Of a stretch of 64,000 bases of DNA, positions 47,390 to 55,229 are shown piece by piece. The position numbers and the translations under genes were made by a program. Numbering within the stretch: the first letter of the stretch is position 1; the number at the start of each line of letters is the position of its first letter. The notes beneath the pieces were generated by a model that made no database searches, was not told the origin of the DNA, and saw only the letters and a program-made list of their open reading frames with translations. Source of the DNA: Archaeoglobus sp. (lineage in GTDB: Archaea > Halobacteriota > Archaeoglobi > Archaeoglobales > Archaeoglobaceae); NCBI GenBank assembly GCA_017656505.1, contig JACDNU010000009.1, positions 1 to 64,000 of the forward strand, read 5' to 3'.

Positions 47390-47484
47390 GGCAGCCAGTG
47401 TCGGATGCTTAGGTCGGACAAGAGGAGGCAGAGGAGCGGGATGTCTTCTGCCATTCAGTAACCCAGCATTTTCCGCTGGCTGCC
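47390..47484. ncRNA. Putative structured RNA
   Basis: 9-bp terminal helix GGCAGCCAG/CTGGCTGCC, extended by CGG/CCG and ATGCT/AGCAT, plus inner hairpin GGCAGAGGA/TCTTCTGCC; G+C-rich island in an AT-rich intergenic region. Confidence 0.5.
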
Positions 47485-47646
47485 AAAATAAGTTGTATTT
47501 AAATTAAATATAGCTTGTGAAATATATGATGATGAGATGGAGAATTATCACTTATGATAATGATGTAGTGATAATGATAAGTATTTTTTTATAATCGAAA
47601 GATTTATTTATATTTGACAACAACTGTACTCGTTATAGGTGGGCGA

Positions 47647-48591
47647 ATGATAGACGTTGGCGTCATTGGAGTAGGAGCGATGGGAAGACATCATGCAAGG
47701 ATTTACAGCCAGCTTGAGTCAGCAAATTTGGTTGGAGTTTCTGATTTGAACAAAAAAGTTGGCAAAGAAGTCGCAAACAGTTACAAAACAAGATTCTTTT
47801 CTGATTACATCGAACTTTTGGAGAAGGTTGATGCGGTAAGCATAGCGGTTCCAACAAGCTTGCATGTTGATGTGGGCATCACTGCTGCAAAGCACGGTGT
47901 GCACATGCTGGTGGAGAAGCCGATAGCCGAATCCATCTCAAGGGCTGAGAAGCTGATAAAAGAGGCGAAAAGGAATAGAGTAAAGCTTATGGTTGGCCAC
48001 ATCGAAAGATTCAATCCGGCAATTTTAGCATTAAAAGAGCTTGTAAAGAGGGGAGAGCTTGGAGATGTTTTGACGATGACGGCCGAGAGAGTTGGCCCAT
48101 ATTCGCCCCGCATAAGGGACGTCGGTATAATAATCGATCTCGCCGTCCATGACATTGACACAATGTCTTATATTTACGAAAGACAGGCAGAGGAGGTTTA
48201 CACAATAGCGGGTAACAGCTTCCACACGAGCGAGGATCATGCATCTATTTTGCTTAAGTTTTCTGGAAATAGAGCTGGAATAATCAACACGAACTGGCTC
48301 ACTCCAAAGAAAATCCGGAAGCTTACTTCCGTAGGAACTGGTGGAGTTGCAAGGGTAGATTATCTAACACAGGATTTAGAAATGATGAGAAGTGAGGGGG
48401 TTCTTAAGATTGAAGTGAAAAAAAAGGAACCTCTCAGAAACGAGATAGAAGAGTTCTTGAGATGCGTAATCGAGAATAAGAAACCCCTTCCATCGGGAGA
48501 GGATGGAAAGTACGTGCTTGAAGTTGCCATTTCTGCGATAAGGAGCTATAAAGAGGGAAGGATGATCGATCTTAGAGAGATGACCTTGTAG
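47647..48591 (+). CDS. Gfo/Idh/MocA family oxidoreductase
   Basis: IDVGVIGVGAMGRHHARIYSQL, LVEKPIAESISRAEKLI. Confidence 0.9.
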   Translation: MIDVGVIGVGAMGRHHARIYSQLESANLVGVSDLNKKVGKEVANSYKTRFFSDYIELLEKVDAVSIAVPTSLHVDVGITAAKHGVHMLVEKPIAESISRAEKLIKEAKRNRVKLMVGHIERFNPAILALKELVKRGELGDVLTMTAERVGPYSPRIRDVGIIIDLAVHDIDTMSYIYERQAEEVYTIAGNSFHTSEDHASILLKFSGNRAGIINTNWLTPKKIRKLTSVGTGGVARVDYLTQDLEMMRSEGVLKIEVKKKEPLRNEIEEFLRCVIENKKPLPSGEDGKYVLEVAISAIRSYKEGRMIDLREMTL

Positions 48592-48601
48592 CATTTTTTG
48601 C

Positions 48602-49057
48602 TTATCGTTTGCTTATATCCACAACCCTTGCCACCTTCAAAAGCTCTTTAGGATGGATTTTAACAAGATGGTCTTCATCTCCTCCCCCTCCGTAAACGAT
48701 TTCCTGATTCATTACTTTACTGTCAACGAAAACCATGCAACCAGTTCCAAACGGTGATACACCACCAGCAGGAAACCCCGTTAGCCTTAAAACCTCCTCT
48801 CTACCAGCAATTTTTAGCTTTTTACCGCAAATTTTCTCCAGTTTTGATTTACTAACCCTCGACTCCCCGTCAACTATCCCAACTATGCCTTTGCCATCTT
48901 CTGTTATAAATACTACTGACTTGAAAATCTGGCTTTTGCTGCAGTTTAGCCGTTTCGCAGCTTTCTCCACCGTCTGAACCTCCGGAGCGAGTATAATCTC
49001 CCCTTTTATTCCTTTTTCTTCCATATACATTTCAAGCCATTTGTGATCCTTTTGCAT
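48602..49057 (-). CDS. YbaK/EbsC-type aminoacyl-tRNA deacylase
   Basis: KRLNCSKSQIFKSVVFI, GFPAGGVSPFG. Confidence 0.88.
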   Translation of the reverse strand: MQKDHKWLEMYMEEKGIKGEIILAPEVQTVEKAAKRLNCSKSQIFKSVVFITEDGKGIVGIVDGESRVSKSKLEKICGKKLKIAGREEVLRLTGFPAGGVSPFGTGCMVFVDSKVMNQEIVYGGGGDEDHLVKIHPKELLKVARVVDISKR

Positions 49058-49174
49058 GATACCTTAATGGTTTTATCCTGAGTTTAATTTTATCCCTCTT
49101 AAAAGATGGAGTGAATTTGAAATGAATTTGAAACAGTAAGGTACTCCGGTAAAATATCAATCGTTAACCAATCG

Positions 49175-49510
49175 TTAAACTTTAATAGCTGTCATGCTGA
49201 ATGGTTGAAAGAGGGCTCGTGGTCTAGCGGTTATGACGTCGCCCTTACAAGGCGGAGGTCGAGGGTTCAAATCCCTCCGAGCCCATTTATTTCCAAATAC
49301 AATGATCTCAAAAGGTTGTTCAGTCCTAAGAGAGTCCAGAAGTTTATCGATAGTCTCTGAAAAGCGATTTCTAAAATTCTCTTTTAGAAATATATAATTC
49401 TCTTGTGAAATTCTGATATGGAGATCAACCCTTCTCTGGCGGTTTTTGGGATTTTGAGAATCTCTTAATGTTGATTCAGAGTATGTTCCAGATTGTTCCA
49501 TGTGGAACAT
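49175..49510 (-). CDS. RHH-like protein whose ORF reads through the antisense of the tRNA
   Basis: RRVDLHIRISQENYIFLKENFRNRFSETIDKLLDSL; C-terminus ARRDLNPRPPP... is tRNA antisense. Confidence 0.45.
   Translation of the reverse strand: MFHMEQSGTYSESTLRDSQNPKNRQRRVDLHIRISQENYIFLKENFRNRFSETIDKLLDSLRTEQPFEIIVFGNKWARRDLNPRPPPCKGDVITARPRALFQPFSMTAIKV
49213..49285 (+). tRNA. tRNA-Val (TAC); candidate integration site of the adjacent provirus
   Basis: GGGCTCG/CGAGCCC acceptor stem, T-arm GAGGGTTCAAATCCCTC, anticodon loop CTTACAA. Confidence 0.93.
49484..49509. promoter_or_regulatory. Repeated operator TGTTCCA/TGTTCCA/TGGAACA at start of RHH-like ORF
   Basis: tgttcca 49484-49490, 49494-49500, inverted tggaaca 49503-49509. 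Confidence 0.5.
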
Positions 49511-49566
49511 AACAGGCGGGTAAACTTAAACGTTTCGTGATGAACAAAGAAAAAAGAGAGATGGAG

Positions 49567-49818
49567 TTACTCTCTGATCCTTGATGATATGAGGTTGCGG
49601 AGCTTTTCAACGTGCTCAAGAATTTCCAGCATGTTTGGTTCTTGCTCCTTAACTCCCTCCCTCGTGCAGAGTATAATAACAATCTTCTCCCTGATTGCAT
49701 CCTTTATAAACTCAGAAACAGAGGAGTAACCCATCTCAGGGTAATTTTCGATAACTTCTTTAATCTTCTCGACCATCTCCGCTGGAAGTGTTACACCCTT
49801 ATAGTTCTTTGGTGGCAT
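49567..49818 (-). CDS. Ribbon-helix-helix regulator
   Basis: MPPKNYKGVTLPAEMVEKIKEVIENYPEMGYSSVSEFIKDAIREKI; start set at 49818 by alignment with its paralogue. Confidence 0.75.
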   Translation of the reverse strand: MPPKNYKGVTLPAEMVEKIKEVIENYPEMGYSSVSEFIKDAIREKIVIILCTREGVKEQEPNMLEILEHVEKLRNLISSRIRE

Positions 49819-49831
49819 TTTTACATCATGG

Positions 49832-49996
49832 TTACTACATCTATATAACATTTTTTAAATTGGCATTATAAATATTTTATGATTTTGTTTTTCGAACTCG
49901 GTTTTTTAACGATTCCACATGAAACTATGCTCGTTTTTAGCAATTACCGTAAGTATGTAGTAAAATTTAAAAATCAGAGCTTTAACTTTACTACAT
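49832..49996. promoter_or_regulatory. Shared operators TTACTACAT / ATGTAGTAA between divergent RHH genes
   Basis: ttactacat 49832-49840; atgtagtaaa 49955-49964; tttactacat 49987-49996. Confidence 0.65.
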
Positions 49997-50234
49997 GGTT
50001 GCAGTAAAAACGAGTAAGGGCGGATACAGAGGCATAACACTTCCTGCAAGGCTGGTTGAAGAGGTCGAGAGAACGATTGAGAAGCTTGGAACTTACAGAA
50101 GTGTTGCAGATTTCGTTAAGGAGGCTGTGAGGGAGAAGCTTGAGAGAGTAAGAACAGCATACAGCGATATCATCGATGCGGATGCTCTTTCTGTTCAGGT
50201 GTTTGACGGGCAGGAGCAGGAGGGTGAGGCATGA
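49995..50234 (+). CDS. Ribbon-helix-helix regulator
   Basis: GGYRGITLPARLVEEVERTIEKLGTYRSVADFVKEAVREKLERV. Confidence 0.8.
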   Translation: MVAVKTSKGGYRGITLPARLVEEVERTIEKLGTYRSVADFVKEAVREKLERVRTAYSDIIDADALSVQVFDGQEQEGEA

Positions 50235-50338
50235 AGGAGGCCGTTGCTTACTTCATTGCCTTCTTCATGCTACTGTTAGGGTTGCTCTGGTTTTTTTGGG
50301 AACTCTGCAAGGGTTTAAGCATGCTTGGGGGGTGGTAA
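50231..50338 (+). CDS. 35-aa single-TM protein
   Basis: MKEAVAYFIAFFMLLLGLLWFFWELCKGLSMLGGW; overlaps previous stop. Confidence 0.5.
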   Translation: MKEAVAYFIAFFMLLLGLLWFFWELCKGLSMLGGW

Positions 50339-50339
50339 G

Positions 50340-50543
50340 ATGGCAGAGGCAATTCTGGTTGGGGCTGAATTATGCGAATATCGGGCTAAGCTTTCTGAAA
50401 GCAATCCTGCTGAGTGGGATTGCTTGGATTGTGTTTCGCATGGGTTTGAACCATGCGAGATCGAATGCTCTGTTCCCTGTAGCGAGTGTATTGCAAGGCG
50501 GTTGTGCTCCAAGAAGGGGGTGGAAGCATGTTTAGTTGGTTGA
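50340..50543 (+). CDS. Cys-rich small protein
   Basis: MAEAILVGAELCEYRAK...CLDCVSHGFEPCEIECSVPCSECIARRLCSKKGVEACLVG. Confidence 0.55.
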   Translation: MAEAILVGAELCEYRAKLSESNPAEWDCLDCVSHGFEPCEIECSVPCSECIARRLCSKKGVEACLVG

Positions 50544-50779
50544 AGAAGCTGTTTGGTGGGAAATCCGTTAAGGGCTTGATGGATGAGGTGTTGGGATTTT
50601 TTGATAAGGTTGAAGATGTGCTGGGAGTTTTCGAGGAGCTGATCCACGAAGGCAGGGAGATGCTGGAGAAGATTGAGGAGGAAATCAGAGAACATGAGAG
50701 GCAGATCGAGGAGCTGAGCAGAACGAAAGATGAGGTCGCTCAGAAGATTGAGAGAATCAAGAAGGTTCTGGGGGAGTAA
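50528..50779 (+). CDS. Coiled-coil small protein
   Basis: MFSWLKKLFGGKSVKGLMDEVLGFFDKVEDVL...IREHERQIEEL. Confidence 0.65.
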   Translation: MFSWLKKLFGGKSVKGLMDEVLGFFDKVEDVLGVFEELIHEGREMLEKIEEEIREHERQIEELSRTKDEVAQKIERIKKVLGE

Positions 50780-50780
50780 C

Positions 50781-51092
50781 ATGAGTGGCGAACTGTTTGG
50801 AGTTCCTAACAAAAGGGTAAACCAGATCGAGAGTAATCTACTGAAGCTCATGGCTGAATTCCAGAAAAACAAGGAGTTCAACGATGCTGAGTTTAGAAAA
50901 TTCATGGATTCTCTTGAAACAAAAGAAGAGGCGTTTATAGCTGGTATGAGCTTCTCAAATGCTGGTAATGCTTTGATGTTCTTTGAGAATCAGCGTGAAT
51001 TCCTCAGAATGATGGAAACTTACTACCATCTGCTCGAACTCTACCATTTGGAGGCTGCAGGCGTGATTAAGATCAATAGGGAGGAGGAGTAG
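50781..51092 (+). CDS. Hypothetical viral protein
   Basis: Start ATG 50781 MSGELFGVPNKRVNQIESNLLKLM; tight spacing. Confidence 0.65.
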   Translation: MSGELFGVPNKRVNQIESNLLKLMAEFQKNKEFNDAEFRKFMDSLETKEEAFIAGMSFSNAGNALMFFENQREFLRMMETYYHLLELYHLEAAGVIKINREEE

Positions 51093-51093
51093 C

Positions 51094-51465
51094 ATGAGGA
51101 CTCAGTATCACCAGATCTATGCAGAAAGCTCTAATCTCTTTGATTTCTTTGATCTCGACAAGATTACCAAAAAACAATACATCCCACTTAAGATCTCAGA
51201 TTTTTATGGATGGATTTTTGGGGCTATCGGCAACCTCAAAAGAGAGATCAAGGAATTCAGGGATGATGGAAAGCAATACATCTTCCTTCTTGAAGGCGAT
51301 ATAGAGGTTAAAATTGCAGGTTACCCTGCCTTTAACACTCCATACAGCAGCAAGTTCTGGATGCATGTATCAGCAAAGAGGCTCGAAGATGCTATGGATG
51401 TCTTTGATTACATTGTTTTAGCCGTTCAGGAGAAGGTTAAGGAGCTTGTGAAAGATCCTTCCTAA
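51094..51465 (+). CDS. Hypothetical viral protein
   Basis: 123-aa ORF in tight array. Confidence 0.65.
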   Translation: MRTQYHQIYAESSNLFDFFDLDKITKKQYIPLKISDFYGWIFGAIGNLKREIKEFRDDGKQYIFLLEGDIEVKIAGYPAFNTPYSSKFWMHVSAKRLEDAMDVFDYIVLAVQEKVKELVKDPS

Positions 51466-51485
51466 TTTTTTCAGGGGGGAGGGGG

Positions 51486-51890
51486 ATGACGTGGCAGAAA
51501 GAAGTTTCTGAGCTGATAGAGAACGTAATCTGTGATCTGTTCAACTTGCGGAGGATAAACGGATTTTACGATGCAGAGGATGAAAAGTTCAGGAAAACCA
51601 TAGAGATCAAGGCAGCATCACGGTTTGTTCTTGTATCTGGGAAAAAGAGGGCTGGAAGATTCTTTTTCTACCACGAAAACCACGCTAAGCTTAGAGATAA
51701 GCCAAATCCGCATTATCTGTTTGTCGTTTACCACATCAAGAACGGAGAACTATGGCTCATGGGTATCAAAGAACTCGATTGGCAAAGGGTTGATGAAATG
51801 CTCAATTTCTACAATGAGAACCTTGCAAATCTCGGAATTGGCAAAGTCTTCAGGGTTTCTGAGCTAAAACCTGTTTTGAAGGTGATATAA
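51486..51890 (+). CDS. Hypothetical protein, possible PD-(D/E)xK-like fold
   Basis: FRKTIEIKAASRF; RBS gggggaggggg upstream. Confidence 0.6.
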   Translation: MTWQKEVSELIENVICDLFNLRRINGFYDAEDEKFRKTIEIKAASRFVLVSGKKRAGRFFFYHENHAKLRDKPNPHYLFVVYHIKNGELWLMGIKELDWQRVDEMLNFYNENLANLGIGKVFRVSELKPVLKVI

Positions 51891-52189
51891 TGATCGAAGA
51901 AGTTCATGACATTGAAGAGTTCAAGAATATCGTTAGGGAGGGCTGCAGACTTCGATATCAGATCCTCGTGGACGTTGATACGTTTCATGGGGTTATAATG
52001 GGAGGAACAGCGAGGCTTGAGATCTGGGGGATAGCGAAAGAGGGGCACATAACGAAATACGTTGAATCTAAATCGATTAAGGGGCTAATGAAGCCTGAAG
52101 AGTTTCAAGAGAAAATTGCAGAGATAGGCAAGGAGCTTGAGGAGAAAGCTAAGAATTTAGGGGCGAGAAAGGGGAGATACTATGAATAA
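51890..52189 (+). CDS. Hypothetical viral protein
   Basis: 99-aa ORF, overlapping stop/start with neighbours. Confidence 0.6.
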   Translation: MIEEVHDIEEFKNIVREGCRLRYQILVDVDTFHGVIMGGTARLEIWGIAKEGHITKYVESKSIKGLMKPEEFQEKIAEIGKELEEKAKNLGARKGRYYE

Positions 52190-52757
52190 ACTCGATCTCG
52201 TTCAAGAGGATTCTATCAATTTTTCTTTACAGGCGATAGATCTTGCAAAGAACATCATTAACGCTAAGATCATTGAGCTTGCAGCCCTCGGCGGCAATCA
52301 GAACGTGATAAACGGGCTACAATACGTGATTAACAAGCTGGATGAGCTTAAAACCCACCTTAAAACAAGTAATCTCATCCTGAAGGCTCAGGGGAGCATT
52401 AAGGTAAGCATCACGGATCTTGACGTTTTGATACACAAGGATGGGAAGCTAATAGCGGGCTTTGAGCAGAAATTCAGGAGAGATGCATTTTACAACCACT
52501 TTATCCCGTTGAATGCTGCTCAATACATCACATTGAAGGATATCAAGAAGAAGTTAGGGCTTAAGAGGTTTTACTACCTTTTCCACCTTCCGAAAAACCG
52601 TTACATCGTTCTCCCGTTAAGTGATGGCTGGAAAATCGAGAAGCTTGGAACAGGGCATGCAAGGGCTTCCTATGCTTTAGCTCCAATCGGAGAAGCCCAA
52701 AACATGAGTGAAGGGCAGCTAATCAACTTCTTGAGGGAGATAATCAGGGAGGGTTAA
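52182..52757 (+). CDS. Possible PD-(D/E)xK nuclease-like protein
   Basis: ITDLDVLIHKDGKLIAGFEQKFRR (D...ExK spacing). Confidence 0.6.
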   Translation: MNKLDLVQEDSINFSLQAIDLAKNIINAKIIELAALGGNQNVINGLQYVINKLDELKTHLKTSNLILKAQGSIKVSITDLDVLIHKDGKLIAGFEQKFRRDAFYNHFIPLNAAQYITLKDIKKKLGLKRFYYLFHLPKNRYIVLPLSDGWKIEKLGTGHARASYALAPIGEAQNMSEGQLINFLREIIREG

Positions 52758-52758
52758 A

Positions 52759-53076
52759 ATGCTGCAATGTCCGTTTTGCCCAACTCAAACTGAAACTTTT
52801 CTGGGAATGCAGAGGCACATGAGAAAACACGTTGAGGGCGGTTATTGCCCTGCTTGCAGGCAAACGTTCAGGAATGTAATCCACCATCTTGCAAGGAATT
52901 CCGAAAAAGATGATCTCCACATGATCCTCTATACTACAATTGCAAGGATTAACGCAAATAACGGTGAGAGGCTCAGAAAGTTAAGAGAGAAGGCTATTGA
53001 ACTGATGGAACTTCTTGCAACAGGTAAAGCGGAGATCCACTATAACACTATTCTCCTGAAAGAGGGATCAAAATGA
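52759..53076 (+). CDS. C2H2 zinc-finger protein
   Basis: LQCPFCPTQTETFLGMQRHMRKH and YCPACRQTFRNVIHHL. Confidence 0.75.
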   Translation: MLQCPFCPTQTETFLGMQRHMRKHVEGGYCPACRQTFRNVIHHLARNSEKDDLHMILYTTIARINANNGERLRKLREKAIELMELLATGKAEIHYNTILLKEGSK

Positions 53077-53243
53077 AGGGGATTGAAACAGTTACGGAAG
53101 TCTGGCTGAAGTGCAAAAAGCTCAACGGGATGCTCATAACACAAGAGAGATGCACAGAACTCTATGATGCTAATAAATGCCCTTCTTCTTGTGAGAAAGT
53201 GTACCGAAAGGTAAAGAGGAGTAGAACCAGAACCCTCTGGTGA
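53073..53243 (+). CDS. 56-aa Cys-containing basic protein
   Basis: MKGIETVTEVWLKCKKLNGMLITQERCTELYDANKCPSSCEKVYRKVKRSRTRTLW; start overlaps previous stop. Confidence 0.55.
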   Translation: MKGIETVTEVWLKCKKLNGMLITQERCTELYDANKCPSSCEKVYRKVKRSRTRTLW

Positions 53244-53362
53244 GGGCATGGAACTAAGCATGAATTTCATGCATGCTGCAAAACATGTGTGTGCTCATCG
53301 AGGAAAAACACCTATAACCCTATCTGAAAAAGCCCTCAGAATTTTTATCAGAGGTTCAAATG

Positions 53363-53495
53363 ATGTAAGTTGGCAACCAAGATACATAAATCCGCTATTA
53401 TATCTATATCTATATTTTGCAGATCGGTTACCAAGTAACCACGAGTGGTTACCAAGTAACCAAGATGCAAAAATTTCATGTAAGTTGGTATCCAA
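53363..53495. repeat. Cluster of palindromic operator/iteron-like repeats
   Basis: TTGGCAACCAA 53370-53380; GGTTACCAAGTAACC 53426-53440 and 53447-53461; TTGGTATCCAA 53485-53495; ATGTAAGTTGG at 53363 and 53478. Confidence 0.75.
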
Positions 53496-53541
53496 ACTGC
53501 ATTTTTCACGGTTCTTAACCAGATTGAAAGGAGGGTTCTAA

Positions 53542-54219
53542 ATGTCTCCAAAAGTAAAAATACATGTTTTCGTTGATCCAGAGATTTGGGAAGCCTTCAA
53601 GAATTATGTATTCTCGAAATACGGAACCCTCAATAAATATCTTGGGGATGAAATATCAAGAGCTATGGAGGCTTACCTTAGGGATCATCAGACTGCACAC
53701 ACACAAGAATTTGAGCACATGATTTCAAAACCAAACAAGAAGCACATCAAGCTGTTGGTATGGCTACTCAAAAACTATCCCTCAGAGGTTCTTTACTCCA
53801 TCGTTAAAACCTACATTAACGACAATTACGGGATCGATAAGAGAACGGTAAAGAAGTATCTGCACGATTTTCTGATAAATGGCGGGTTTGTGAAAGTCCT
53901 AAAGCCGATAAGGGGGAATAGGGATCTAATTCTCCAAGTCAATGCTAATAGGATTCTCGATTATCTGAGTAAATTCGTTCCTGAAAAGGAGCTAAGGGAG
54001 AAATACGGGATTTGCAGAGAGGCGTTCAAACCTGCAGAAGAAGTTAAGGAGGAGGAAGAGGAAAGCAAAGGCAGCATAAAAGCTTATGCTGCTGAAAGAT
54101 ATGAGGCGGGAGATTCTATAGATGAAATCCAGCAGAAAGTGGCCGATTTTGGGTTAGAGTTGGGTAAGAAGGCAATTCGTTCAATTATTAGAAAAGCAAG
54201 GAGGGAGGGATATGGTTAA
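53542..54219 (+). CDS. RHH plus winged-helix DNA-binding protein; candidate replication initiator or master regulator
   Basis: N-term PKVKIHVFVDPEIWEAFKNYVFSKYGTLNKYLGDEISRAME; wHTH in middle; C-term HTH-like YEAGDSIDEIQQKVADFGLELGKKAIRSIIRKAR. Confidence 0.65.
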   Translation: MSPKVKIHVFVDPEIWEAFKNYVFSKYGTLNKYLGDEISRAMEAYLRDHQTAHTQEFEHMISKPNKKHIKLLVWLLKNYPSEVLYSIVKTYINDNYGIDKRTVKKYLHDFLINGGFVKVLKPIRGNRDLILQVNANRILDYLSKFVPEKELREKYGICREAFKPAEEVKEEEEESKGSIKAYAAERYEAGDSIDEIQQKVADFGLELGKKAIRSIIRKARREGYG

Positions 54220-54445
54220 GCGGATATACATTGATGAGAACATCGAAAATGCCCCTGTGAGGGTTTCGATTATTATACCAAGAAAGCTGTTTGAAGAGGC
54301 TTTAGAAGCTGCCAAATACGTTGGGAAGGGCAGCGTTGAGAACTTGATAACGTTCCTTCTGGAGAACTTTGTTGAGGAGCTTAAGGAAATGGGCTATGAG
54401 ATCATACCGTTTTGGGAGATGGCAAAGAGGCAAGGAGGGAGATGA
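54212..54445 (+). CDS. Ribbon-helix-helix-like protein
   Basis: APVRVSIIIPRKLFEEALEAAKYVGKGSVENLITFLLENFVEE. Confidence 0.6.
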   Translation: MVKRIYIDENIENAPVRVSIIIPRKLFEEALEAAKYVGKGSVENLITFLLENFVEELKEMGYEIIPFWEMAKRQGGR

Positions 54446-54448
54446 ACC

Positions 54449-54616
54449 ATGGATATGGAGATGGTTTTGATTGTGCTGGGGCTTGGGATGATCGTAATGG
54501 CAATCGTTGAGAGCTTGGTTGAGGCTTACTTGGTAAAAGTCTCCTTGCAAGAGGCAGGGGAAGAGCTGATCAAGGCATATTTGCAGGAGGTCAAGGAGGC
54601 AGAGGAAGATGAGTAA
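54449..54616 (+). CDS. 55-aa single-TM protein
   Basis: MDMEMVLIVLGLGMIVMAIVESLVEAYLVKVSLQEAGEELIKAYLQEVKEAEEDE. Confidence 0.55.
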   Translation: MDMEMVLIVLGLGMIVMAIVESLVEAYLVKVSLQEAGEELIKAYLQEVKEAEEDE

Positions 54617-54800
54617 CGTTATACTGTTTTACCAGCAGAGCTTGGGCGGAAAAACCAGAGGTAAACACCAAAATTGCCCCATCTGTGGAGGGGTAATGAA
54701 AAGGATCTACATGAAGTTCCAATATTGCAAGAGTCCAACCTTCAGAGCAGTGGGCTGGTTGTGTTTGGAATGTCTCCACGTGGAGGTCGATAAACGATGA
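54609..54800 (+). CDS. Zinc-ribbon protein
   Basis: NCPICGGVMKRIYMKFQYCKSPTFRAVGWLCLECLHVEV. Confidence 0.65.
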   Translation: MSNVILFYQQSLGGKTRGKHQNCPICGGVMKRIYMKFQYCKSPTFRAVGWLCLECLHVEVDKR

Positions 54801-54985
54801 AAGTGAAATTTGAGGACATTTTCAGAACTTACGGGAAGCATCTCAGGATAATAATTCCAGACATTGTAAGGGAGAAAATGGGGCTCGATGAAGGAGATGA
54901 GGTTCTAATAGAGGTAAAAGAAGATTGCATCATAATAAAGAGAGCTAATCGAAAGTTGAATGAATTCTGGGGGGAGGAGGCATGA
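54797..54985 (+). CDS. AbrB/MazE-like SpoVT-domain protein
   Basis: YGKHLRIIIPDIVREKMGLDEGDEVLIEVKEDCIIIKRA. Confidence 0.82.
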   Translation: MKVKFEDIFRTYGKHLRIIIPDIVREKMGLDEGDEVLIEVKEDCIIIKRANRKLNEFWGEEA

Positions 54986-55107
54986 ATTGTGATGGTTCTT
55001 ACTGTAGATATTGTAAGCATTACTCCAAACTGTTTGGAGTTTGCCTGATCGAGATCATGTGGGAGGTTGGAGAAGAATTAAGAGCTAAGAGGAGGGATCG
55101 AGCTTGA
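54982..55107 (+). CDS. 41-aa Cys-cluster protein
   Basis: MNCDGSYCRYCKHYSKLFGVCLIEIMWEVGEELRAKRRDRA. Confidence 0.5.
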   Translation: MNCDGSYCRYCKHYSKLFGVCLIEIMWEVGEELRAKRRDRA

Positions 55108-55229
55108 AAACCTGCCCACGTTGTGGTGCTCCATTGTGGGGGGTTGGAGATTTCAGATATTGTAGGATGTGTGGCTGGAAGGGAGAGATGGAGTATCGTT
55201 GGAGGAGGGAGAGGGATGGTGAGGTTTAG
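55104..55229 (+). CDS. 41-aa zinc-ribbon protein
   Basis: TTG start; KTCPRCGAPLWGVGDFRYCRMCGWKGEMEYRW. Confidence 0.55.
   Translation: MKTCPRCGAPLWGVGDFRYCRMCGWKGEMEYRWRRERDGEV

Noticed and set aside
47390-47484. Structured RNA as a tRNA
   Set aside because: 7-bp acceptor-like end but no T-loop (TTCRANY) or D-arm; not a tRNA.
50315-50905. 196-aa minus-strand ORF
   Set aside because: Antisense to several tightly packed + strand ORFs with good start sites; composition (L/S/N/H-rich) typical of a shadow ORF.
53248-53541. 97-aa + ORF before the RHH-wHTH gene
   Set aside because: Spans the palindromic repeat cluster and AT-rich tract, no sensible protein features; treated as regulatory DNA.
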